Source: Tenrec ecaudatus (Eukaryota > Chordata > Mammalia > Afrosoricida > Tenrecidae). From it: 64,000 bases of DNA. The first letter of the stretch is position 1. Each line of letters opens with the position of its first letter. Of this stretch, positions 1 to 11,195 are shown one piece after another. Position numbers and translations under genes: made by a program. Under the pieces are notes generated by a model, which worked only from the letters and a program-made list of their open reading frames with translations, had not been told where the DNA came from and ran no database searches. The stretch lies in the NCBI RefSeq assembly GCF_050624435.1, contig NC_134530.1, positions 147,872,221-147,936,220 of the forward strand. The letters are read 5' to 3'.

Positions 1-1605
1 ACGCAAGCAGCTGCAGCAGCTACTCTGTTTCAGTTTGTCATTGTCAATATATTTGTTGTACAACTTTGAACGATCCAACTTTTACTGAGGTGCAACTTAA
101 TTGACAGCAGTGACAGCCACCAGCTGTGTACCCCTCCCCCCACGTAATGCGATTTTCCTACAACTGTGAATCCCTCCCTCCTGGGAACCACTAATGCATT
201 TTGGGCTTGATATTTTTGCCTTTTCTTATCTTTTTAAAAAACTAGTGAGGCCATAGGCGGTTTCCACTCTTGTGATTGGCTTATTCCGTCCAGTCCAATG
301 TCTTCAGGCTCCGCCGGTACTGTGCCGTACTTCGCCCATGAACCTTCCCTTGCTGCTTACACAGACACAGATTGGCAGCACACCACGTGACTCTTAATCC
401 CAGACCGGTTCCCTTAAGGGCTGCTGGCCACTTCCTCTTGGGACCTTGCCAGGGTCAGCTCAGGAAATGCACTTTAAATTCTGGGATCAGGAAGACATAT
501 CAGGAAAGGAGATGCACAGGCGAGGAGATCACATGATGATTTCCAAAACCACGGGGGCGACGGTGAATTCTCCGAGGCCTGGCAGCCATCTTGCTCCTCC
601 TGGCACAGGCCGGCTGATTGGTCTGGCCATGATGTCCCCTTCAGGATCCCCCAGGACGTGGTCTCTTTCAGTCTCCTGTTGTTTCCAAAACTCCATCCAC
701 CACAACGTGCAGTCGAGCTGCTGAGCTGCCTGTAGCTTTTTCTCTGCTCCGTGTTCTTTTGCCCTGAAAAAGGATCTGCATTTTAATGATGCTCGACTCC
801 CTAGGATTGTCATGGATTCCATGGTAGACTGTATTTGGAAGGCCTTTGGAAACGCCGATCATCTATGCAAGCATGACTTACCTGACGCCGCGCGGCATGG
901 CAGAGGACGCGGGCGCAGAGGTTTCATTCTTGAAACTACTAGGTGCTCAGCAGTATGCTGTGCACTTTCACATCGGCCCCTCGCCACCATTCCATTCTGT
1001 CTGTCTGATCAAAGAGGCTCAGAGACATGGCATCACTGCTCAAGTGGGTCCTTGCTGATCTTTGCCAGGTCCTCTGGGGATTACTTTAATCCCCATCTGC
1101 TACCCAGTGCCGCCGGTGCCGCCTTCCCCAGGAGCCCGGAAGCTGTGGGTGCCTGGAGCTGTCTTTGCTCACCGCCTGCTATCTCCCAGCTACCCAGCAA
1201 CTGAGGCTGGTGGTGCTGTGGCTGAGGGTCGTGAACTGAAAGCTCCGAGGTTCGAGCCCCTCAGGTGCTCTGGAGGAGAGCGGTGCGGCAGGCCGCATCT
1301 GCAAAGGTCTGCAGCCTCGGAGGGCCGTGAGGCAGTTCTGCTCCGTCCTGTAAGCATTGCCGGGAGTCAGAATTAGCAAGATGACGACTGAAAAAGTTTC
1401 GGCAAATGGAGCCCAGCACAGACTCGATGACTGAAAAAAGAGTTTGCATGAAGACGAGCCTTGTAGCCATGGCTTTATTTCTGACCCGGGTGTCTTTACA
1501 GCTGACGGCTCTGTCGTCTGCTTCCCCTGCTTAGAATGCAGGGTGTATGGAAGCATTTGTTACTGCATTTTATCCACCGCTGGACTCTCAAAGCCTGGAA
1601 CAAAG
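1..1605. other. Unassigned intergenic DNA, G+C-rich from about 560 to 1400
   Basis: No family I recognise. The part 560-1400 is richer in G+C and CpG than its neighbours and has overlapping open frames on both strands (97 residues on minus at 529-822, 130 on plus at 812-1204), none resembling a protein I know. It could be an old retrocopy, an LTR, or diverged non-coding DNA. Confidence 0.3.
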
Positions 1606-1680
1606 TCCCTGCCGTGGAGTCCATGCTGACTCACAGCAACGGTGTAGGACAGGGTAGACCTGCCCCAGTGAGTTTCCCAG
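1606..1680 (-). repeat. AfroSINE 3' fragment
   Basis: Begins with the reversed SINE end (GTGGAGTCCATGCTGACTCA), then the block 'acagcaacggtgtaggacag'; abuts the L1 copy that follows. Confidence 0.7.
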
Positions 1681-1813
1681 ACTGTCATTCTTTTTTTCTT
1701 CTTCTTACTTTTATTGGGGCTCTTACATCGCTTATCACAATCCATACATTCATCCAGTGTGTCAAGCACATTTGCACACATGCCACCATCATCATTTTCA
1801 AAGCATATATGAC

Positions 1814-2138
1814 GAGAGCATTATAGAGCTTCCTTGCAAGACGTTGAGCCACCTCACAAGAAACAAACACAAGAAACTCGATGTTAGAGAAGTAATAAAG
1901 TGTGACATTGGGGCCCAGCCAAGAAGTTGAATCATCATCAACAGGTTCAGCCAAGTCTTATCGGGGTTCCCCACACTTTTGCGGTGGCTCCTTGGACCAT
2001 CTGTTGACTCTTGGTGATGGCTCAACTTCTTGGCTGGGCCCCAATGTCACACTTTATTACTTCTCTAACATCGAGTTTCTTGTGTTTGTTTCTTGTGAGG
2101 TGGCTCAATATCTTGCAAGGAAGCTCTATAATGCTCTC
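1814..2138. repeat. Near-perfect palindrome (117-bp arms, 91-bp loop) inserted in the L1 UTR
   Basis: 1814-1930 and 2022-2138 are reverse complements at 115 of 117 positions; the two mismatches are adjacent. The loop is 1931-2021. L1 sequence lies on both sides. Neither arm resembles other repeats in the window. Each arm read outward-in holds AATAAAG followed by TGTGACA and a TTGGGGCCC block, faintly like the end of an LTR and a primer-binding site, but this is only a resemblance. A clear target duplication is not visible. Confidence 0.85.
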
Positions 2139-3428
2139 ACCATTCTCTTTCCATTTGAGCCCCTGATATCAGCTCCCCATTTCTTTCCCCTCCATCCTCT
2201 GCCCACCCTCCCTCATGAACCTTTAATAAGTTATAGATCATTATTTTCATATCTTACATCACTCTCCATCACCCCTCACCCACTTTTCCATTATTTATCC
2301 CTCTAGGAAGGGGTTCTAGGTTGATCCTTGTGATTGATTCCCCCTTTCTCCCCCCCTCCAATTCTTCCAGTATCTTTACTCTCATTGTTGGCCCTGAGGG
2401 GTTTATCTATCCTGGATTCCCTGTGTTGTAGGCTCTTATCTGTAGCAGTGTGCATGCTCTAATCTGATTTATAAGGTATAATTGAGGCCATGATAGTGGG
2501 GTGAAGGAAGCACCAAAGAACTAAAGGAAAGTTATGTTTCATCAGTGTGATGCTGCACCTTGACAGGCTCATATCTTCCCTGTGAGATGTCCAATTGTCT
2601 ACAGATGGGCATTGGGTCTCTACTTCATGTCCCCCACCCCCATTCACCTTGGGTATGGCTTTGTTCTTGGTCTTAGATGACTGATACCTGATCCCATCAA
2701 CACCTCATGATCACACAGGCTGGTGTGCTGCTTCTATGTGGGCTTTGTTGCTTCTCAGCTAGATGGCCACTTGTTTATCTTCAAGCCTTTAAGACCCCAG
2801 GCACTATATCTTTTGATAGCTGGCCACCATCAGCTTTCTTCACCACATTTACTTATGCATCCATTTTGTCTTCAGCGATCATGTCAGGAAGGTGTGCATC
2901 ATAGAATGCTGGATTATTAGAACAAAGTGTTCTTGTGCCAAGGGAGTACTTGAGTCGAGGTCCAATGTCCATCTGCAACCTTAATTCTTTCCATATAGAT
3001 GAGTACATAGATATGTACATGCCTGTATTTAGATCTCTATAAATGTCCTTTGCCTCCTGGTTCTTTCCTCTATTTCCTTTTACTTCCCTCTTGTCCCACC
3101 ATCATGTTCGGCCTTCATTCAGGTTTAGTAATGCCTTGCTGTCACATTGCCCTTGATTAAGCCCCACTAGGCATCCTATGCCCTTTCCATGAATTTTAGT
3201 TCACTTTTTGCTCTCTTGTCCCTGGGTTGGTTTCCCCCACCCCCTTCCTTTCTCCTACCTCCCTTCTCCCATATCTCCCCAGAACCATTGGTCCCTGTTG
3301 TTTTCATCTCTGAATTATTTATCCTGCCTATCTTATCTAGACATGCAGCTACCAGGCAAAGCCAAATAAAACAGCAAAGGAAGTCAAAACCAACAAAATA
3401 ATAACAACAGCAAAAAACAAAAACAAAA

Positions 3429-3942
3429 TGAGGTAGTTAGTTTATTGTGCCAACCTGGCACATGTGGGGTTAATTGAAAGGCGGAGAGATAAATGGCTGT
3501 GAGCCTTCCCTTTCGAGTTCTCTCGGATCTCTTGCTTTCTGTTGGTCGGACCAGGGTGTGGCTGCCTTAGCCAGTTCCCTGCTTTAGCTGGCAAGGCTCA
3601 CTTCCTGCAAGACATCCCTGAGGAGAAGCCACATGGACCTACCCTGATGCAGCCCTGGGTGCTGGAGCACCCCTGTGGAGACCCCTGCCAACACTGAGAT
3701 GCTTACAAATTCACTGACTCGGCTTTCCTCCTGCAGTCAGCATCATTGTGTCTGTTTTGTGAGATGGAGGAGGACTTTGTGGATTGGTGTTAGACATATG
3801 GGTTAATGGGTTGTTGGACTTGGGGGCTTGGGCAGCTCTGGGTTGGGATGTTTTCTTGATGCGCACTTAACCTTTATATAAAACTCTCTCTTATACATGA
3901 GTTGCTGTGGATTTGTTTCTCTAAAGTATCCAGACTAACACA
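3429..3942 (-). mobile_element. Solo LTR with 5-bp target duplication
   Basis: A 514-bp unit reading TGTGTTAGTCTGG...AACTACCTCA on the minus strand, so TG...CA ends, flanked by CAAAA at 3424-3428 and 3943-3947. A minus-strand AATAAA sits near its 3' end and a TATATAAA-like block near its 5' third. It splits the L1 copy. Ends and duplication length fit an ERVL/MaLR-type LTR; the exact family is not assigned. Confidence 0.75.
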
Positions 3943-3996
3943 CAAAATAATAATAAGAAGGCCACTGACAAAAATAGAAAAGCCTGTAAATAGTTA

Positions 3997-4119
3997 AAGG
4001 GAGACTGTAACTCTACAGGAGTAGAGACCCTGTTTTCTTCCGCAGATCAGCTGGTCATTTTGAACTGCTGACCTTGCTGACCATAGCCCAAAGCGTAACC
4101 ACTACGACACCAGGGCTCC
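3997..4119 (-). repeat. AfroSINE, minus, 5' end complete
   Basis: Ends at the reversed SINE head (CAGGGCTCC); internal A/B-box-like tRNA segments are recognisable, 3' part missing. Confidence 0.85.
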
Positions 4120-4785
4120 GTATAGTAACGGTCTAATCCACACCGGTGGGGAAAGAACACGGTAGCTGTGTGCACCAGTTCCACCTTGGTCTTTTTGCCC
4201 GATGCTGACCTCACTAGATGACGATCTAGAACCACCACCACACAGTGAGTGTGGACCGCCCAGGCTTCCGATGACCAGAGGAATGCTGCCGTCAGAACGT
4301 GCCTCCAGGACGGGCCATCGGTGGCCCCACAGGCAGCCTGTGGACTCTCCGCGTTCTAATGCCTAGTCCCAGGGCCAGCACAGTCATGATTCCGGGCGCT
4401 CAGCTCCCAAGTTCCCTCCAGGCTCACCTCCCTCCACCGGGAGGTGTTCACCAGGGTGCACTTCCTGAAGCTGCAGAAACCGCCCACCTGCCCACAGCCA
4501 CTGGCTGGACTTGCTTAGGAGCCAAGTCTCCCTGGTCACAATCCTTCTAAATCAAATACACTATCCTGTGCTTTTCTCTCTGCAAAACAGTAGTCTGTGC
4601 CACATCCAACCTTTTGTTTCCAGCCTGAGTCAGCATGATATTTAAGAAATTTAGAAGATGGAAAAAAGAGAAGCAAGTCACCTCCGGTGGTGTTAGCCTC
4701 ACAAAATCATGACTGGCATATTGGGGGTAGCTCCTTGCTTTCCCTGTGCATATGTGTATGGGAGGGGGCTTCAAAACATTTGTGG

Positions 4786-5120
4786 GAAAAATCTTTTAAA
4801 AAAAAATCATTTTATTGGGGGCTCATACAACTCTTATCACAATCCACACATACATCAATTGTGTAAAGCACATTTGTACACTCATTACCCTCATCATTCT
4901 CAAAACATTTTCTCTCCACTTAAGTCCTTGGCATCAGCTCACTCCCTCCCCCCTCGCTCCTCTCCCCTCCCTCATGAACCCTTGATAATTTATAAATTAT
5001 TTTTGTCATATCTTACACTGTCCTTCCCTCACCCACTTTTCTGTTGTCTGTTCCCCAGGGAGGAGGTTATATGTAGATCCCTGTAATTGGTTCCCCCTTT
5101 CCACTCCACCCTCCAGGTAA
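4786..5120 (-). mobile_element. L1 3' UTR fragment, minus
   Basis: T-rich tail at 4795-4815, then the L1 terminus in reverse; stops after the block 'ccaccctcca'. A short mariner-like motif (TTTGTGGGAAAA) precedes the tail. The following 5121-5300 shows nothing recognisable. Confidence 0.85.
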
Positions 5121-5304
5121 ATTCTTTTCAGCTCAATTTTCCATGAACCTTTGGAAGCCCCTGGCATGCATTACACATAACTGTTGCTATATGTATAAAC
5201 ATGTCTGCCTATATTCGTGCTAGCTTGTATTCGGCTTCTTTATTTACTAGTGGGCTGTGTTTCCATTGCAAGGACTTCAAAGCCATCCATTTAAATGCTC
5301 TTCT

Positions 5305-5580
5305 TCTTTTTTAGAGTTCAATTTTTAATTGGACATATTACAAAAAAGGGCTTAGTCAAAACTAGCAAAGTCATCATCAAATTCTTCAGACTCATCTTTC
5401 TGGGCTTCCACTTTCTTCTCCTCAGCTGGGCAGCAGCGAAGGAGGGTGCAGGTCCTTCGGCTGGGGCAACCCCAGCAGCTGGGGCAGGGCCACCGGTCCC
5501 TCCCCTGCGTTACAGATGAGGCTTCGGATGTTGACCTTGGCCAGGGACTTGGCAAACAGGCCGGGCCAGAATGGCTCCAT
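5305..5580 (-). pseudogene. RPLP1: RPLP1 processed pseudogene (ribosomal stalk protein P1), 5'-truncated
   Basis: On the minus strand, 5580 onward encodes Glu-Pro-Phe-Trp-Pro-Gly-Leu-Phe-Ala-Lys..Val-Asn-Ile-Arg-Ser-Leu-Ile-Cys-Asn, which is the middle of large-subunit P1. A frameshifted Ala/Pro-rich hinge follows, then the acidic tail Glu-Glu-Lys-Lys-Val-Glu-Ala, a stop, a short 3' UTR like that of P1 mRNA with an ATTAAA-type signal, and an A-rich tail. No introns, at least one frameshift, the first half absent and the conserved C-terminal Gly-Phe-Gly-Leu-Phe-Asp altered. A dead retrocopy. Confidence 0.85.
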
Positions 5581-5745
5581 GCTCAGCCACTAACACTTAA
5601 ATTAAAATGTAACCATCAAGGCATTGTGGCAGAAACAAACAAGCAAGCAAGCAAACAAAAACAACAAACCTCACTGGCCGTTCATTTCGCATCCAAGATT
5701 ACATTGCTAGGACTGAAGAACTCTAACCATGAACACAGTAGCTAG

Positions 5746-5925
5746 AACCCCAGGGTGGGGCACGATTGAGCAATCTGCTCCTAACCGAAAGGTTGGAGGT
5801 TTGGACCCAGCCAGAGGTGGGGTGGAAGAAAGGCCTGGCTGGCTGCCCAGTTCTGAAAGTCCCATGCCGTGAACCCCACTGACATGGGGTTGCCATGAGG
5901 CTGAATAGTTTGGTTCTTGGTATTA
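5746..5925 (+). repeat. AfroSINE-related tRNA SINE, diverged
   Basis: Recognisable tRNA-like head (CTAACCGAAAGGTTGGAGGT) and tail (gttgccatgaggctg). Confidence 0.6.
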
Positions 5926-6329
5926 TTTGCTAGTTGTATTTCTCTTGTAAAATCGTCGCTGTTTTGGCGGTGAAACTTGACCCCCCCCCCTCAGGCATCT
6001 CCTCCCTGTGGAGACAGTGTGCTGCTAGGCTACTGCACAAGGGCAAGGGCTTCGGGATTCAGGTCCGTCTCCTGCGATGCTGCATGTCCGTGCACCAGCC
6101 ACAGGACGTTTAAGTTTCATTCACTTGCCTACTGTAGAAAGACGGCCATGTCCACAAGACTGAAAGGGGCCTCCGATGGAGAAGGAAGATGTGGTCATTT
6201 GACTCACAGTCTAGTCTTAAGAGCCCTTCCCAAACACTCACCTGTCAATAGGACGCACAGTGGGAATCCACGAGGCAGATTTCCCCAAGCAGGGCTTTTT
6301 CTCTTGGTGAAAGTTTTCTGAATGCGCGA

Positions 6330-6580
6330 TGACCAAAATGTAATGCAAAATCAAGCCTGTCAGTCTGGGATGGGTAAATCTAGAGACTGTCGCCAGTTTG
6401 ATGGTTTCTGGCGGGTCTGGCAGGGGGGCCTGGGGGAAATGGACAGCTACCAACCGCGTGTACAAAACAGAAGAAAATATTCTAAACTCGAAGGTGGGGA
6501 TGACTGTACAGCTCTTCTTAATATGATTGAACGATGAACAATGAATTGTGAGCCAATAAAGTAAAATAAAAATTCAAATG
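6330..6580 (+). mobile_element. Older L1 3' end
   Basis: Ends with a GATTGAACGATGAACAATGA-type block and tandem AATAAA motifs, like the terminus at 48130-48270. The 103-residue plus frames here are not coding. Confidence 0.55.
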
Positions 6581-6982
6581 GGTAACGAATCCCCTGTGTT
6601 TCTGGCAGCGCGTGCCCACGTTACATCAGAATTCATTGCAATCTTGATTCTGAACACAAAATATGTGCTCACAGCCACAAAAAAAAATCACCAGCATTAG
6701 ATGTTGTTTCACAATACTCTCAAAATCATTAACTTCATTAAAAGCTGTGTTTTACTTAAATTCTTATTTTATATACTCATATACCTGGGGTCCTATAAAA
6801 ATTTCTTGGGAAAATAGAGTGGAAAAAGTCAGAATTGACTGTATAGCAATGGGTGATGGGAAACACAGGTAACAATGAAAACTCAGTTTTATATAAAGTT
6901 TAGAATTTGGGGCAGAGGTCCTGGCTACAGATAGGTGTTGTGGGGGCGGAAACCAGTTTAAGCAGCTCTAATAGGCAAATCA

Positions 6983-7157
6983 GAGTCTCACTGCCATCAA
7001 GTTGATTCTGACTCAGTGACCCTATAAGGCAGTGCAGACCTGCCCCGGTGTTTTCCACACTAGCTCTGCACGAGCAGAAAGCCTCACGTTTCCCCTGTGG
7101 AGCAGCTGGGTGGTTCTGAACTGATCTTGTGGTTAGCAGTCCAAGGTAACCCTCTAA
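6983..7157 (-). repeat. AfroSINE, minus
   Basis: Begins with the reversed SINE end (TCACTGCCATCAAGTTGATT) and ends in the tRNA-like part just before a SPIN copy. Confidence 0.8.
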
Positions 7158-7159
7158 GC

Positions 7160-7367
7160 TAGTGGTTCTCAATCTGTGGGTCATGACCCTGGGTGTGTGT
7201 GTGTCAAACGACGCTTTCACAGGGCCGCCTGATTCATAACAGTAGTAAAATTAGTTATGAAGTAGCAATGAAAATAATTTTATGGTCAGGGTGGGGGGGG
7301 TTTCACAACCACATACATGAGAAACTGTATTAAAGGGTCATGGCATTAGGAGGGTTGAGAACCACTG
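7160..7367. mobile_element. SPIN-family hAT MITE, copy 1
   Basis: Inverted ends AGTGGTTCTCAATCTGTGGG and (reversed) CAGTGGTTCTCAACCCTCC; interior with the typical 'cataacagtagtaaaatt' and 'ggtcatggcattagg' blocks. No clear target duplication. Confidence 0.85.
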
Positions 7368-8107
7368 CCACCAGGGAAATTGGAGTAGGAGGCATTAACA
7401 ACTGATAGTAGTAATACAGTAGTAATGATAATCATACCAGTAGTAAATGAGTGGTGTTCGGCTGAGGACACTCTACACTATGAATCTCTTTCCAACCACC
7501 GTCATTTGAACCAGTTTGCCACCGTGGTCCAGGCTGAATGGAGGAAAGGATGTTGGAATCATAAAATCCCAAAGTGAGAACACATTTAAGACGCAATGCA
7601 TGTGATGCTTCTACATTCTGAAACAAGTTGGCCTTAGGCGTGTCAGGCAAGCTTGGGTTGTCACTTCCTGTCACGAACGGAAGCAGTTTTGTTGCATTAT
7701 CTTATCAGTAGGCTCTTCGTGTCTTCTAGCCAGGTGCTTGATTGGAAAGCATTGAATCAAGTTTGGTTGCAAAAGTTGAAATGAATTATTTACCCTTCTC
7801 TTCTTTCCAAGTGGAAGTTGGTGAGGTGGGAGCAGAGAACCTGCATTGATTATTAAGTGTATGATGCTATGAACTATTTATTAAATCAAAAAACAAAAAA
7901 CCCACCCAAACACCCAAACCTATTGTCGATTATGACTGTGTCAAGAATTGCTCCATAGGATTTCCAAGGTTGTAAATCTTTGTGGAAGCAGCTGCCACAT
8001 CTTTTTCATATACAATGGCTGGTGATTTTTGAATTTTTGCACCATGGTCAAGAAAAACATTTGAAATGAAATCAAATGCCAGTGCAGTGAATAAGTCTGT
8101 CTGTGGA

Positions 8108-8290
8108 GGAGCCCCAGTGGCATAGTGGTTACACTCTAAGGTGCCAACTCAAAGGTCGGCAGTTTGAAACCAACTGGAGCTTCGCAGGGAAGACTCCTAT
8201 TTCATTGGGGTAATTCTACCTTTCCTGACACGGATGCTGAGTCAGCCTGATTGCAGTGAGTTTGGAGCCAGTCTGTAACTTCCACACAAG
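8108..8290 (+). repeat. AfroSINE
   Basis: Head GGAGCCCCAGTGGCATAGTG; 3' third diverged. Confidence 0.85.
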
Positions 8291-8314
8291 GATTCAGTGG
8301 GGCTGTGCACGTGG

Positions 8315-8480
8315 AAAAGAGCGTGGTGGTGTCATGGTCAGGATGCTAGCCTCAAGGTCAGCAGCTTGAAACCATCAGCTGCTCCTTCTGAGAAAGATGA
8401 GGCTTGAGGGGCATATTTCTACCTTGTGCTATTGGGTCACTAGGAAGGACTCCATGGTGGTTGAGTTTTATGCAAATAGA
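8315..8480 (+). repeat. Second AfroSINE in tandem orientation
   Basis: tRNA-like part 'ctagcctcaaggtcagcagc' and degenerate tail; lies right behind the copy at 8108-8290. Confidence 0.65.
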
Positions 8481-8519
8481 TGCTGTGAACCCAAGGGAAT
8501 TGTAGTTTATTGGTATGTA

Positions 8520-8970
8520 AATAAGGCATCAACTTGATTGGGCCACAATTACTGGTGGCATGGCAGTTTTCTATTTTGTAATCTGATGTGATTATCCTCC
8601 ATTTTGTGGTGTCATAAATCCAATTCTCTACTGTTTTGGTCCCATGGGAATGAATCGCCTATTGGGCTGGGAGTTTCAATCACTGCCCTACTTGAGGGAG
8701 TGGCTCTCATTACCCTTACTTTGGTCACACCCATTATCAGCTTTATTCAAGACACACCTTTGTAATTGCTTTGCTCAAGTGAAGGGAGTTTCTTCTACTT
8801 TCAATATATCTGGATGTTCCAGCAGTTTCTCTTCTGCTGTTTCTTAATCCTGCATCCAGCTAGTCACCATCTGATCCCTGCTTCTTGGAACCTGAGCGAG
8901 TAGCCTGTCATTTGACCAGGTTCACCAGCTCCCATTGGTTTGTGAGTCAAGAATGTTGTCTGATCTGCAT
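8520..8970 (+). mobile_element. LTR-like sequence (MaLR type?)
   Basis: Contains 'catcaacttgattgggcc' and 'ctgatgtgattatcctcc' blocks resembling afrotherian MaLR-like LTRs, as in the better preserved copy at 55990-56676. Ends not defined. Confidence 0.4.
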
Positions 8971-9019
8971 GTTTGGAGTCATAAATCCTGCGAATACACA
9001 GCCTTCAGTATGAGTCCTA

Positions 9020-9640
9020 TCTCAATATTAAAGAAAAAACTTTACAATCAGACCAATAAGCAACATCATGAGAAATAAACTATTGAAGTTGTCAAGAAAT
9101 TCATTTTGCTTGGCTGCACAATCGAAGCCCATGGAAGCAGCAGCTCTGAAATCAAATGTTTGGATTGGGCAAATCTGCAAGACTTCTTTCAGGTGCTAAC
9201 AGTCAAAAATGTCACTTTGAGGGCTAAGACATGACTGACCCCTGCCCATGGTATTTCCAATCGCCCCACATGTATGTGAAGGCTGGGCAATAGGGAAAGC
9301 TTATTAAGAATTGATGCTTTTGAATTATGGTGTTGGCCAAAAAAAAAAAATGTGAATCTACACAGGGCTGCTAGAGTATGAACAAATCCAACGAGGGAGT
9401 ACAGCCCAAATGGTCTTTAGAATCAAGGATGGGTAGACTTGTCTCATGTACCTTGAACTGGTTATCAGGAAGGACCAGGCCCTGGAGAAAATATGGTTAT
9501 TTTTAATTTTTTTAAGGGAGACCCTCAACAAGATGGCTACAACGGTGGGTTCAAAAATAGCAAGAAGTTTGAGGATGATGCAGGAGATCGATTATGTTGG
9601 CCCCCAACAGAGTAGTAGCACAGTGAAGCTAAATTCTCAA
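9020..9640 (+). mobile_element. RTE/BovB LINE, 3' part of ORF2
   Basis: Matches the late reverse-transcriptase region in order: 'gaagttgtcaagaaattcat', 'ggaagcagcag', 'gaattatggtgttggc', 'tgtaccttgaactggttatc' and 'ccctcaacaagatggc'. Multiple frameshifts; dead copy. Confidence 0.8.
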
Positions 9641-11003
9641 CAGACTTAGTATAATGTGATCACCCAGGTCCGCAGGTCCCGGCCTCGTTTCCTGATGGCA
9701 CGGACCACTCACGCGCATTGGCAGGGCACCAGTGAAGACCAGAAAGCCCCTCAGTGAGATGGACTGACATCGGGGCCACAATGGGCTCCAAAACACCAAC
9801 TGTTGTAAACATGATTCGGGGCCTGGCGACCCAATTGTTCTACCACAGTATGGCTACTGGGGCTCTGGTTCACACATGCACAGGTTTATTCCAAACAAAA
9901 TGGGTTTAAACATCTGAGATCAGTGGATGGCTGTAGACATTTTGACAGTAACACACTTTGTCTCCTTAGGGCATCCTCAGAAAAGGGTTTAAGCCAACCG
10001 TGGTTTCTGGGGGGGTCTACTGAGCCAGTTCAATTCGGGGCAGAGAGGTATGGCAACGGCCTTTTCACGTTCACAAGGGGTAACCTTGATAGTTAAGGAT
10101 GCAGGCTGACCATAGGGGCTTTGATAAAGTCTTAAGGAAATTGGAGTACAAGGTCAGGAAAATTGTGTTGAGCAATCCATCCCCCCAAAAAACAACACAC
10201 CTGTTCATTCTTAGAGGGTAGCAAACACTGTCCTAGAATTGGGCTGGAAAAATCATACTCCATCCACTTTGTCCGTTCAGATGCCTTTCTGTTTTCCACA
10301 CACACGGGCATTTAAGAGAGCACGATTTGGGCTCCGGAGGATGCCCGAACAGTAGTTCCGACGTGGCATGAAGCTAAGCATGCCAGCGCCACCTTCAGAA
10401 GTGTACGCACCTAGCTGGAGGATACTGGAAAGCTTTACAGTTTGGTTTTTGTTCAAAAAGATTTCCAGAATTTTTAAACAATACTTCTTGATGTACCTTT
10501 GGACATGGAATTTCCATGAATTGGAGTCAATTCAACAGCAACAACTAACTTGATTTCTTAAATGACTTTCCAGCATGGACAGTGATCTGTCAAGAGCATC
10601 TTTTTCAATAGCCCCAAGTGTGCATGGGTTCAGCCCCTCAGAACTGTTACTTCTCACAGTTCTTGTTCTGACTGAGGCTGGGGAAAGAGCAATGGTCAAG
10701 ATAGGCAGGTACTCTGAGCATACATCCCCCCTCCCCCCAAAAAAGCAGTCTGAAACTTTGGGAACTGAAATAAAACTCTGTCCTCAAATGCCCTCCGGGG
10801 AAGTAGACTGGATGGTTAAAACCTAGCCACTTCAGCACTGACTTGCAACAGAGAGAGGATAAGCTGATGGTTCACAAGGAAGAGATGGAAGAGCCTGTCT
10901 TCACAGGGGTCTAGGTTGGTTGACTCTGTTACCAAGATGGACTTTGAATAAATCTCTTGTCTGTATTTCTACCGGTAAAGAGTCAGGGTTAGACTAGGCT
11001 TAG
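9641..11003. other. Unassigned intergenic DNA
   Basis: No gene or named repeat recognised. Short open frames at 10368-10553 and 10575-10826 have no family resemblance. Confidence 0.4.
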
Positions 11004-11011
11004 GATCTAAG

Positions 11012-11195
11012 GCAGTGGTGGTTCTCAACCTTCCCAATGCCGTGACCCTTTCATGGGTCCTCATGCTGTGGTGACCCCCAACCATAAAATTATTTTCGTT
11101 GCTACTTCACAACTGTAATTTTGCTACTGTTATGAATCAGGCAAACCCTGATTGACCCCCCCAAAGGGATTGTGACCCACAGGTTGACATCTGCT
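11012..11195. mobile_element. SPIN-family hAT MITE, copy 2, with perfect 8-bp target duplication
   Basis: Flanked by GATCTAAG at 11004-11011 and 11196-11203. Opposite orientation to copy 1. Internal block TTATTTTCGTTGCTACTTCA is typical of the family. Confidence 0.93.

Larger units (their letters stand above)
1685..3996 (-). mobile_element. L1 3' UTR copy, minus, interrupted by a palindrome and a solo LTR
   Basis: Starts with a T-rich tail and the reversed terminal AATAAAA, then runs through the same UTR blocks seen in the plus copies at 36713-38326 and 18163-19227, up to the A-rich stretch near 3360-3428. It resumes at 3948-3996 after the LTR. No ORF2 sequence is attached. The 3' terminus resembles the older L1 ends at 6330-6580 and 47290-48270, which is why I place the family in L1. 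Most 'open frames' here are UTR readthrough. Confidence 0.8.

Noticed and set aside
1685..2306. Two frames (minus 1685-1954, plus 1902-2306) with the same internal peptide
   Set aside because: The shared peptide is the palindrome read from both arms; not evidence of a gene pair.
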